Shown here: in pieces, positions 6,835-13,062 of the stretch
Layout of the letters: each line of letters starts with the position of its first letter
Position numbering within the stretch: position 1 is the first letter of the stretch
Assembly (NCBI GenBank): GCA_023423275.1
Contig: JAFAFW010000005.1
Location: 1 to 15,806 of the forward strand
Length of the DNA stretch: 15,806 bases
From: Pseudomonadota bacterium
Lineage (GTDB): Bacteria; Pseudomonadota; Alphaproteobacteria; Rhizobiales; Hyphomicrobiaceae
Direction: 5' to 3'
The notes under the pieces: model-generated
The model's input: only the letters and a program-made list of their open reading frames with translations
The model's database searches: none
What the model was told of the DNA's origin: nothing
Made by a program: the position numbers and the translations under genes

Positions 6835-7183
6835 GACGGCTCTCCTTCGGGGCACAGCAACGCTTGAGGTCGGCAACGACCGGCATGCAAATCTCCGGGC
6901 GGCCCTGACAGCAGTCCGTGAGCAGAAACATGGTCAGCGCCTGCAACTGATCCAGTGACGCGCGGTAGATGATCGACCGGCTTTGCCGCTCGGAGGCCAC
7001 CAAGCCTGCGGCAGCGAGGAGCGCCAGATGCGACGACATCGTATTCTGTGGCACGCCGAGTTGGCGGGCGATCTCGCCCGCCGGTAGACCGTTGGGTTCG
7101 TGCGTCACCAGCAACCGAAACGTATCCAGACGGGTCGGTTGTGCGAGGGCGGAGAAAGCTCGGATAGCATCATTTTGTTCCAT
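6827..7183 (-). CDS. arsR: ArsR/SmtB family repressor (first gene of the ars operon, arsR1)
   Basis: This 118-residue winged-helix repressor has FSALAQPTRLDTFRLLV near the N-terminus and the recognition region VPQNTMSSHLALLAAAGLV (about 44-62). The C-terminus holds two cysteine clusters, CCQGRPEIC (Cys91, Cys92, Cys99) and KRCC (Cys109, Cys110); no ELCVCDL motif is present. Metalloid binding to the C-terminal cysteines is the expected induction signal. It differs clearly from arsR2 in sequence and length. It overlaps the following arsC by 8 nt, so it is the first gene of an arsR-arsC-acr3-arsC transcript read leftward from the promoter at about 7219. Confidence 0.93.
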   Translation of the reverse strand: MEQNDAIRAFSALAQPTRLDTFRLLVTHEPNGLPAGEIARQLGVPQNTMSSHLALLAAAGLVASERQSRSIIYRASLDQLQALTMFLLTDCCQGRPEICMPVVADLKRCCAPKESRRA

Positions 7184-7192
7184 ATATCGAGA

Positions 7193-7219
7193 TTTATAGA
7201 AATATAGAGGTCATGTCAA
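7193..7219 (-). promoter_or_regulatory. Promoter and candidate operator of arsR1
   Basis: On the minus strand TTGACA (7219-7214) is a perfect -35 hexamer, followed after 15 nt by TATAAA (7198-7193). That spacer is short of the usual 17, so the true -10 may be shifted by a base or two. The segment between includes the 12-mer ATATTTCTATAA (7205-7194) shared with the arsR2 upstream region. The repressor site would overlap the -10 element, as in typical ArsR autoregulation. The leader to the start codon is very short. Confidence 0.55.
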
Positions 7220-7940
7220 CAATGCTTGTCGATCGGGCATAACCGTCCGACCACTTCCCAACGGCGTCGAACCGGGTTATAAATGGTTCGTTCCCATGAT
7301 AACCAAACACGGCGAGAGCCGCCAGCTTCGGTTCGACTTCGGTGTCCACGACATCGTCGCCGATGCGATCGGCCGGGCGCTGGCCCAGTGGCGTGACGCC
7401 CACCGGATCACCCGGACCACGCTGGCCGACGCTGCCCAGCAGGTCCGCGAGGCGCGACGACGCCGGTTGCGGCGACAGAAGGTGCGCGTCTTCCTCTGCG
7501 AGTTGGACGTCCACGCGTTGATCTTTGACGGGCGCCGCACCTACCAGCGCGACGGGCGCATGCAATGGCGGCTGATACCGCGCAAGGGCACCGGCTGGGT
7601 CGAGTATCCGCTGACCGGCTTCCGCGAGGCCGACCTTGGCGATCCGGTGATCGAACGGCTGCTGCTGCGGGTACGGGAGCGGATCAAAAGGGTTCTCTAT
7701 GCCCAGTTCGGCTATCCGAAGTGGTGGCCAAAGTACCACAAGCTGCCGTCCTTCACGCTGTCACCCGACGGCATCTCCGGTCGTTACGACGACGATCTGG
7801 ATGAGGACATCATCGCCCGGGTGATTACCGAGGACGCCCGCTTTGCGCGCGCCGCAGCGGCCAGTTCACGCGCCGTGGCAAGTTCAACATCGGTGATCGC
7901 ACCGAGCCCGAGGTGGCGCTCGCGGCCACCGAGCGCATAA
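7200..7940 (+). pseudogene. Unrecognised gene fragment of a mobile element, truncated at the 3' end and perhaps the 5' end
   Basis: The frame has strongly GC-rich third positions and protein-like sequence from the ATG at 7296 to about 7859: LRFDFGVHDIVADAIGRALA, then FLCELDVHALIFDGRR, a WRLIPRKGTGWVEYPLTGFR segment and YDDDLDEDIIARVITEDARF. The frame is open back to 7200, yet no start with a ribosome-binding site is seen, and the upstream bases are the arsR1 promoter. After about 7850 the frame is only the antisense of the integrase, so the real gene was cut there. I do not recognise a family. Position beside the integrase suggests a cargo or maintenance gene of an integrative element. The opposite-strand ORF at 7194-7739 is Pro/Leu-rich and looks like a shadow. 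Confidence 0.5.
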
Positions 7941-8068
7941 CGGAAGATCCACGATTTGGATCCGCTGGGCGTCACCTTGAGGTACAGCCCGCCACCATCC
8001 GGATAGTAACCCGGCTTCTTCGCGTTCTTGACCTTGATCGCATTCAGGCGGTTGACCGCTCTGGCCAT
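7784..8068 (-). pseudogene. Truncated tyrosine integrase, N-terminal arm-binding (DUF4102-type) domain only
   Basis: From the ATG at 8068 (GGAGG about 7 nt upstream) the product reads MARAVNRLNAIKVKNAKKPG, then YYPDGGGLYLKVTPSGSKSW and IFRYALGGRERHLGLG, ending ELATARELAAAAR at about 7847. This is the N-terminal arm-DNA-binding domain of phage/island tyrosine integrases (about 75 residues of a usual ~400). The core-binding and catalytic domains with the R-H-R-Y residues are missing. The remaining codons to 7784 are antisense to the neighbouring fragment. It lies next to tRNA-Ser and reads away from it, the normal place for an island integrase. It cannot be active. Confidence 0.85.
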
Positions 8069-8084
8069 TTCATCGCCTCCCAGC

Positions 8085-8213
8085 CTACGTTCTAGCCTAC
8101 GTCCTGAATGTTGGCTGTAGCTGCACGCCATTCAACGTGGGCGGACGAAGCCGGAGGAAAACCCCAATGAACTCAGGTAATTTGCAGTCGTGGATGGATG
8201 TGGCTGGACGTAG
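8085..8213. repeat. Repeated GGACGTAG-type sites between the integrase and the tRNA
   Basis: CTACGTTC (8085-8092) and CTACGTCC (8097-8104) are tandem copies within a directly repeated AGCCTACGT. The inverted form GGACGTAG lies at 8206-8213, about 14 bp from the tRNA end. Such inverted arm-type repeats flanking an attachment site are expected for integrase binding. That role is inferred from position. Confidence 0.4.
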
Positions 8214-8226
8214 AAAAATGTAGATT

Positions 8227-8316
8227 TGGCGGAGAGGGGGGGATTCGAACCCCCGATAGAGTTGCCCCTATGCCGCATTTCGAGTGCGGTGCTTTCAACC
8301 ACTCAGCCACCTCTCC
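8227..8316 (-). tRNA. tRNA-Ser (anticodon CGA)
   Basis: The minus strand folds as a 90-nt serine tRNA. The acceptor stem is GGAGAGG / CCTCTCC, the D region GGCTGAGTGGTTGAAAG, the anticodon arm GCACT-CGA-AATGC (anticodon at 8282-8280), then a long variable arm and a T arm containing GGTTCGAATCC. The 3' GCCA is encoded. Its 3' end is the attachment point of the adjacent integrase fragment, and the tRNA itself is intact. Confidence 0.96.
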
Positions 8317-8521
8317 AGCAGGCTCCGGGGTTGCACAATCGCCGATCCTGGCGATCAAGCACGCGATGATTGGTGGCTGCCAAAATCACCGCCGTCCGAG
8401 AGATGGTGCCTCTTACGGTAACCCGTGCGGCGTTGCAAGCTTCTGCTGCACCCTTGAGACGATGAACCCTCGCTAAGCGCGTGCGCTAATCGTCGGTTGT
8501 AGCTGTGACGGCACACCGGAT

Positions 8522-9340
8522 TCAGGCGCTCTCAACCCGAACGATATGGCGCACGATCGCACCAGCCACAGCCTCTGCGTGCGTCGAGATCATGAAATGC
8601 GCTGCATCCGTGATGGTTTTCAGGTCTGCGCCGTTGGCATGGATGCTCAATAGTTCGTTAGCGCGCTGGACGGCCGGGTGACTGGCCCCGCCGCGAAGCA
8701 CGAGGAGCGGCACCTGAAGACTGCTAAGGATCGATGGAGACAGGGGGAATGTGTAGGCGCTCGCCCAATCCAGGATGTTGACCGCCGTTGTCTCGAGCGC
8801 ATAGGCGCGCACGCGTGCCGGCCAGGACGCGAATGTGCCGGTGCCTCCGTAGAAATCGATCATGGCGGCAATAGCTTGCGTGTCTCCTTGCCGGAAGCCT
8901 GCGAAATAAGCGTCGGTCATGTCACGGAAGGCGCGATAGTGCTGGGGCTCGCCGGACGATTCCAAGAGCTGCGCTGCGGGAGCCTCCACGACGGTCAAGC
9001 TGGCGATCGAAGTCGCGTCCTGAAGTGAGGCTGCCAAGGCAACCAAGCCGCCGAAAGAATGACCGACGAGGTGAACGCGGCGCTGACCGCTATGCCGGAT
9101 GATGGAGAAGACGACCTCGGTGACCCGGCTGATTGCAGGGTCATCAATCGTGCGCCGCTCGGCGGTGCGTCCATATCCAGGCAAGCTCGTCGTTACGCAA
9201 CGGAAGCGGTCACCGTGGGCGGCGATGACCGGTCGCCATGCGGCGCCAGTGCTGCACGAGCCGGGAATGAACACGATCGTCGGACCGCGTTCATTCCCGC
9301 AGACATCACATTCGATACAGCCACCGGGGTCGTCGATCAT
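8522..9340 (-). CDS. Alpha/beta-hydrolase family protein
   Basis: This 272-residue protein has an alpha/beta-hydrolase layout: an oxyanion-region strand TIVFIPGSCSTGAAW (21-35), LPGYGRT (53-59), the nucleophile elbow GHSFGG with Ser95, and a C-terminal His in DAAHFM (His248). The acid is less clear: the usual site after strand 7 reads LRGGASHP, without Asp or Glu, so Glu119 in VVEAP after strand 6 is a candidate. The substrate is unknown. It follows the acyl-CoA-dehydrogenase-like gene by 18 nt and is probably in the same operon, so it may hydrolyse an ester or thioester linked to that enzyme's substrate. No signal peptide is seen; cytoplasmic. Confidence 0.85.
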   Translation of the reverse strand: MIDDPGGCIECDVCGNERGPTIVFIPGSCSTGAAWRPVIAAHGDRFRCVTTSLPGYGRTAERRTIDDPAISRVTEVVFSIIRHSGQRRVHLVGHSFGGLVALAASLQDATSIASLTVVEAPAAQLLESSGEPQHYRAFRDMTDAYFAGFRQGDTQAIAAMIDFYGGTGTFASWPARVRAYALETTAVNILDWASAYTFPLSPSILSSLQVPLLVLRGGASHPAVQRANELLSIHANGADLKTITDAAHFMISTHAEAVAGAIVRHIVRVESA

Positions 9341-9358
9341 TGAGAGCTAGGGTGTTGA

Positions 9359-10516
9359 CTAGAAGATCTGCTCGGTCGGCATCCCAAGCGCCATCGCTCC
9401 CGTGTATTCGGCCTGCGGGCCCGACTGCAAAGGATGATAACGGGCGGCCTGGATGTCGCGAAAGCGCCGTTCGAGACCCGCGGATCGATAGAAGCCGGCG
9501 CCGCCCGCGAGTTCCATCGCATATTCGACGGCCGCGATGGCATGCCGGCCGACCAGTTGCCGGCCGATCATAACCTGATTGACGGTGCTGGCAGACGGCG
9601 CGCTTTGGCGAATCGCCGACAGCATGAACTCATGGGCAAGGCGCGCGGCGGCCAGCTCCGTATCCATGCGGCCAGCGAGATGAACGGTATGCCGGCCGGG
9701 AACCTTCTTCCGAGCCAGCCCGAGAGCGATGTCGCGCGCGCTTTCCGCGACCCCCAGGTAGACGCTGTAGATCAGCGGGAACGCGATCGTGGAGATGACC
9801 TGGAAGAGCGGATGCCATTCTCCCGCTTTGCGCTGGGCGGCGACGGCGGCATCCGGCACGAGATGGCCTTCGATGAGGACATCGTGCGAACCTGTACCGC
9901 GCATGCCAAGGGTCCGCCAGTTGTCGAGCACCTTCACATGCGGCGAGTTCATGGGGATGCCGAAGTGCAGGACCTGCGGCGCCTGACCTTCGGGCTCATA
10001 GATGGCGCCAGTCATCAGCAGATCACCGGCCGGCGCGCCGGATGTGAAGATTTTGCGCGCGTTGATGCGATATCCGCCGTCGACCTTCTCGGCCTTTCCA
10101 GACCCGGTGATCCAATCCGATCCGCCACTGGAGAGCAGGAAAATGCGCTCGTTGACAATACGCTTGAGCAGAGGTTCCACGGCGGTCGCGTTCTGATGTT
10201 TCCACCGCCATGCGGGCACCGCGACTTGGTGAGTATGCATGGAAAAGGCAAGCGCTGTGGAGCCGCAACCGTGTGCCATGATCCGCAGGATTGTCGCCAA
10301 TTCGTCGATAGGACAGCCACCACCACCCAGCTCGCTCGGCACGCCGGCTTCCACCAAACCGGATGCCTTCAGCAGGGCAAAATTGTCCGCAACGAAACGG
10401 TCTTCTTCGTCGTTTTCCTTGGCGCGTTGCGCGAAGATTTCGGCGAGTTCTCCGGCGATGGAGACGGCGTCTTTTCGGTGTTCAGAGATGGTCGGGGCGG
10501 TTGCGATGGCAGTCAT
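9359..10516 (-). CDS. Acyl-CoA dehydrogenase family flavoprotein
   Basis: This 385-residue protein shows the three-part acyl-CoA dehydrogenase fold. There is a helical N-terminal domain (to about residue 125, including GLVEAGVPSELGGGG). A beta middle domain follows with a flavin-binding region SGGSDWITGSGKAEKVDGGY and RKIFTSGAP (about 129-165). A helical C-terminal domain ends DIQAARYHPLQSGPQ. The subgroup could be a true dehydrogenase or a DszC/SfnB-like flavin monooxygenase; the usual catalytic Glu of the dehydrogenases is not obvious to me. GGGAG lies 6 nt before the ATG at 10516. It is divergent from the HxlR regulator and probably leads a two-gene operon with the hydrolase. Confidence 0.87.
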   Translation of the reverse strand: MTAIATAPTISEHRKDAVSIAGELAEIFAQRAKENDEEDRFVADNFALLKASGLVEAGVPSELGGGGCPIDELATILRIMAHGCGSTALAFSMHTHQVAVPAWRWKHQNATAVEPLLKRIVNERIFLLSSGGSDWITGSGKAEKVDGGYRINARKIFTSGAPAGDLLMTGAIYEPEGQAPQVLHFGIPMNSPHVKVLDNWRTLGMRGTGSHDVLIEGHLVPDAAVAAQRKAGEWHPLFQVISTIAFPLIYSVYLGVAESARDIALGLARKKVPGRHTVHLAGRMDTELAAARLAHEFMLSAIRQSAPSASTVNQVMIGRQLVGRHAIAAVEYAMELAGGAGFYRSAGLERRFRDIQAARYHPLQSGPQAEYTGAMALGMPTEQIF

Positions 10517-10766
10517 GGCGATCTCCCGGTTTCTTTTGGACGGATGTCGAATGCCGCTTATTGCCAGTCTCTTGAAAACGCATCTAGTTCAGGAACTGTA
10601 CTTTGGACCGACGCCTTCGTTCAGAGGCCTGGCAGGGCACAATCGCGTTTTCAACTTCTGGCCAGGAATGCGGGTTGCAGCCGTCGTCGCCGGTGACGGA
10701 CACGCAGCGGAATGATACAAGATCTGTACCCGCCGCATATGCGCAGTTGGTCGTTTGGAGATACCC
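10517..10766. promoter_or_regulatory. Divergent promoter region with candidate HxlR sites
   Basis: The 250-bp gap holds no gene. Two short dyads stand out: AGTTC-AG-GAACT (10586-10597) and TACA-AGATC-TGTA (10716-10728). The hexamer CTGTAC occurs at 10596-10601 and 10724-10729, once in or next to each dyad. One site is placed to act on the leftward flavoprotein operon and the other just upstream of the regulator itself, the arrangement expected for a divergent, autoregulated HxlR gene. Binding is inferred. Confidence 0.4.
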
Positions 10767-11477
10767 ATGAGCGAGAGATTCGATCGGGGAAGCTACGGCC
10801 AGTTCTGTCCCGTGGCGATGGCCGCGGAAGTCGTTTGCTCGCGTTGGACGGCGCTTGTTCTGCGCGAATTGCTTTGCGGGACGACGCGATTTAACGATCT
10901 GCGGCGTGGCGTGCCGCTGATGTCACCGTCGCTTCTGTCCAAGCGGCTCAAGGATCTCGAGGAGGTCGGCGTCGTGGTTGCCGTCCCGACCGGCCAGCGC
11001 GGTGTCTTCGATTACCGGCTGACAGACGCCGGCGAGGATCTGCGCCCCGTTGTCATGTCGTTGGGCATCTGGGGGCAACGGTGGGTTGAAGCCTCGCTGT
11101 CGCTCAAGAATTTGGACCCTTCCCTCCTGATGTGGGACATGCGGCGCCATCTGGACCCAAAGCCGTTGCCGCCTCGCCGGTGTACAATCAACTTTATTTA
11201 TCCCGAACTTGAGCCGGAGAAGCAGTCCTGGTGGCTCGTGATCGAGGGCGGCTCGGTTGACCTGTGTTCGAGCAATCCTGGGTTTGATATCGACCTCTTC
11301 GTGCGCAGCTCTTTGAGGAGCATGACATCCGTCTGGATGGGGCTTTCGACGGTGCAGGAGGAAGTCGCGGCCGGTCATATGGAGCTGATCGGAGATAAGC
11401 CCGTTGCGCAATCCATGCAGAAGTGGCTCGGTCTCAGCCCCTTCGCCAAAGAGAAAAATCGCGCCTCGGCCGCCTGA
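10767..11477 (+). CDS. HxlR-family transcriptional regulator with SCP2-like C-terminal domain
   Basis: This 236-residue protein opens with an HxlR winged-helix domain (about 8-110). It has the usual early cysteine (CPVAMAAEVV), RWTALVLRELLCGTTRFNDLRRG and PLMSPSLLSKRLKDLEEVGVV. Residues about 140-228 form a second domain, ending with VWMGLSTVQEEVAAGHMELI and MQKWLGLSPFA, that resembles sterol-carrier-protein-2-like ligand-binding domains. HxlR proteins are usually ~110-150 residues, so the extra domain is real information: it may bind a lipid-like or hydrophobic effector. ATG 10767 is preferred over a TTG at 10755 because GGAG lies 6 nt before it. It is divergent from the flavoprotein-hydrolase pair, its likely target. 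Confidence 0.85.
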   Translation: MSERFDRGSYGQFCPVAMAAEVVCSRWTALVLRELLCGTTRFNDLRRGVPLMSPSLLSKRLKDLEEVGVVVAVPTGQRGVFDYRLTDAGEDLRPVVMSLGIWGQRWVEASLSLKNLDPSLLMWDMRRHLDPKPLPPRRCTINFIYPELEPEKQSWWLVIEGGSVDLCSSNPGFDIDLFVRSSLRSMTSVWMGLSTVQEEVAAGHMELIGDKPVAQSMQKWLGLSPFAKEKNRASAA

Positions 11478-11513
11478 AATTTCGCTCGCTCAATGCCTTA
11501 AGGAGGTGCTGAG

Positions 11514-11588
11514 ATGAGTAAAATTCGCTATGAAAGGGAAGCTATCTTCCGCGCTGCCGGTCAAATTCAGGCCGCAGGGGGAGAGTGA
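11514..11588 (+). CDS. Small ORF of 24 codons with a strong ribosome-binding site
   Basis: AGGAGG (11501-11506) lies 7 nt before ATG 11514, the best ribosome-binding site in the neighbourhood. It opens a 24-residue product MSKIRYEREAIFRAAGQIQA ending AGGE and TGA. I do not recognise it. The reading frame is the same as that of the DUF454 gene 81 nt downstream, so it could be a leader peptide for that operon. It could also be a small protein, or the remains of a longer gene. It follows the HxlR stop codon by 36 nt. Confidence 0.45.
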   Translation: MSKIRYEREAIFRAAGQIQAAGGE

Positions 11589-11669
11589 AATAGCAACCGC
11601 GAGCCAGCCAGGGCGAAACGAATCCGTCGCCAGCCAGCGCACACTCAGTGCAGCAATCAAGGCTCTGCG

Positions 11670-12062
11670 ATGGATATTCAGATGACCCGCTTGGCCTATC
11701 AGGCGCTTGGACTTGTGCTTGTCGGGATTGGTTTGATCGGCACCGTTGTGCCGCTCCTGCCGACCACCATCTTTCTGATCCTCGCCGTGGGTTGCTTTGC
11801 GCGCTCCTCGCCGCGTCTTGAAGCGTGGCTGATGGAGCACCCTCGGTTTGGCCCAACGCTCGTCGCCTGGCGGCGATACGGGGCCATTTCGCGCACGGCC
11901 AAAGTCAGTGCCTGCGTTGGGATGAGTCTTGGCTTCATTCTGTTCTGGCTTGGCGCGCATCCGGCTCCGTGGTTGTCGGTTCTTGTCGCCGGGCTGTTGC
12001 TGGCATCGGCGGCCTATGTCGTTTCCCGTCCTGAACCACCGCAGCAGCAGCGACACTCGTGA
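11670..12062 (+). CDS. DUF454 (YbaN-type) inner-membrane protein
   Basis: This 130-residue protein has a hydrophobic N-terminal pair ending in VVPLLPTTIFLILAVGCFARSSPRLEAWLMEHP. The soluble segment FGPTLVAWRRYGAISRTAK comes next, then two further hydrophobic segments. The PTT..L..A..CFARSSP and HP.FGP blocks are the DUF454 signature. Function is unknown; relatives often sit near iron or haem uptake genes. The ATG at 11670 has AAGG upstream; a second Met at codon 5 is an alternative. Its stop overlaps the tonB start (GTGA), so the two are translationally coupled. Confidence 0.88.
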   Translation: MDIQMTRLAYQALGLVLVGIGLIGTVVPLLPTTIFLILAVGCFARSSPRLEAWLMEHPRFGPTLVAWRRYGAISRTAKVSACVGMSLGFILFWLGAHPAPWLSVLVAGLLLASAAYVVSRPEPPQQQRHS

Positions 12063-12970
12063 TCGCGCCGCCCAAACATAAGCCGTCGCTTTGGCGCATC
12101 TTGGGGCACTGGGCCATCGCTGCGCTCGTCGTCCTGGCGGCGCACGCCGGTATGGCCTGGGGCGTCGTGTATTGGTCTGACGAACTTGTCGTGTCTGACG
12201 AGTTACCCGCGGCAATCACGATTGATCTGACGGCGCTTCCAGTGGCGCCACAGGTGGCGATCGAACAGGACGTGGCGATCGGCCCCGAGATGGTGCAGTC
12301 TGATGTAGACGCGCCGAAGGATGCAAAACTCGAACCGGTCGATGAGCCGACGCATCCGCTGGGGCGCGATCAGGACGTCAAGGAGGCCGAGCCCGTCAGC
12401 GATCCTCGGGAGCCCGTCGAGAAGATGGACATGGCTGAACTGTTGCCGGAACTTCCGGAAAACGAGCAGGCGGAGGCCGTCATTCCCACGCCACCTCCGC
12501 CGATCCCGACCAGGAAGCCAGTGCCTGCCGCCCATCAAACGCCGACGGAGAAGCCCGAGACGGTTTCCAAGAAGAAGCCGCCCAGCAAACGCGTAAAGCC
12601 ACCGAGCAAGGCCGCAATCGCGACAGCCGCACCGAAGCCGGTCGAAACGAGGCAGGATCAACTCAGCGCGGCGCCGGTCGCGGGTGTGTCGTCCTCAACA
12701 TCCGTGGCGACCTGGCGCGGGGCCCTGGTCGCGCATCTCAACAGGCACAAGCGCTATCCTGGGAGTGGCAGCGGAACAGCATCGGTCATCTTTATCATCG
12801 ACCGGTCCGGAGAGGTCTTGTCAGCGCAGCTCCTTCGATCCGCGGGGCATCCGAGGCTGGATGAAGAGGCTGTCGCCTTGGCTCACCGCGCCAGTCCCCT
12901 GCCTGCGCCACCATCGGATCTTGGTCAGGGCAGTGTTACGCTGACGGTTCCGATCAGGTTCTCCCGATAG
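12059..12970 (+). CDS. tonB: TonB energy-transducer protein
   Basis: This 303-residue protein has one N-terminal membrane anchor (about 17-38, IAALVVLAAHAGMAWGVVYW). A long Pro/Glu/Lys-rich periplasmic spacer follows, about 75-210, including AVIPTPPPPIPTRKPVP and KKKPPSKRVKPPSK. The C-terminal TonB domain (about 215-303) contains HLNRHKRYPGSGSG, IDRSGEVLSAQLLRSAGHPRLDEEA and a final VTLTVPIRFSR strand. TonB carries proton-motive energy from ExbBD to outer-membrane receptors for iron chelates, haem or cobalamin. The start is a GTG at 12059 overlapping the DUF454 stop by 4 nt. exbB and exbD are not in this window, so it relies on partners elsewhere. Identification of the family is firm. Confidence 0.92.
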   Translation: MIAPPKHKPSLWRILGHWAIAALVVLAAHAGMAWGVVYWSDELVVSDELPAAITIDLTALPVAPQVAIEQDVAIGPEMVQSDVDAPKDAKLEPVDEPTHPLGRDQDVKEAEPVSDPREPVEKMDMAELLPELPENEQAEAVIPTPPPPIPTRKPVPAAHQTPTEKPETVSKKKPPSKRVKPPSKAAIATAAPKPVETRQDQLSAAPVAGVSSSTSVATWRGALVAHLNRHKRYPGSGSGTASVIFIIDRSGEVLSAQLLRSAGHPRLDEEAVALAHRASPLPAPPSDLGQGSVTLTVPIRFSR

Positions 12971-13014
12971 GCAAGATCGGAAGATCAACCAAAGCCATTG
13001 CCGAAAGCCGTAAG

Positions 13015-13049
13015 GCAAGAAGCCGCGGGAGAATCCGGCGGCTTCTTGC
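13015..13049. terminator. Bidirectional terminator between tonB and metE
   Basis: The 12-bp arms GCAAGAAGCCGC (13015-13026) and GCGGCTTCTTGC (13038-13049) are perfect with an 11-nt loop. The gap is between two convergent genes, 44 nt after tonB and 13 nt before the end of metE. Only a short T-rich stretch (TCCTGTTT) follows on the + strand, but stem strength and position make it a good shared terminator. Confidence 0.8.
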
Positions 13050-13062
13050 GTCCTGTTTCGGG

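Noticed and set aside
7194..7739. 181-codon ORF on the - strand
   Set aside because: It is Pro/Leu-rich without a recognisable fold, overlaps the arsR1 promoter, and is antisense to a frame with better codon structure.
8173..8476. ORFs on both strands across the tRNA (61 and 92 codons)
   Set aside because: They are conceptual translations of the tRNA-Ser sequence, a common source of false proteins.
8471..8490. Short dyad AGCGC-GT-GCGCT in the gap between tRNA-Ser and the hydrolase
   Set aside because: The arms are only 5 bp in a GC-rich gap, with no T-run and no partner site, so it is not distinguishable from chance.
9434..10696. 420-codon ORF on the + strand
   Set aside because: It is antisense to a clear acyl-CoA-dehydrogenase-family gene. 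Its translation has no recognisable domain, and long antisense ORFs are normal in GC-rich DNA.
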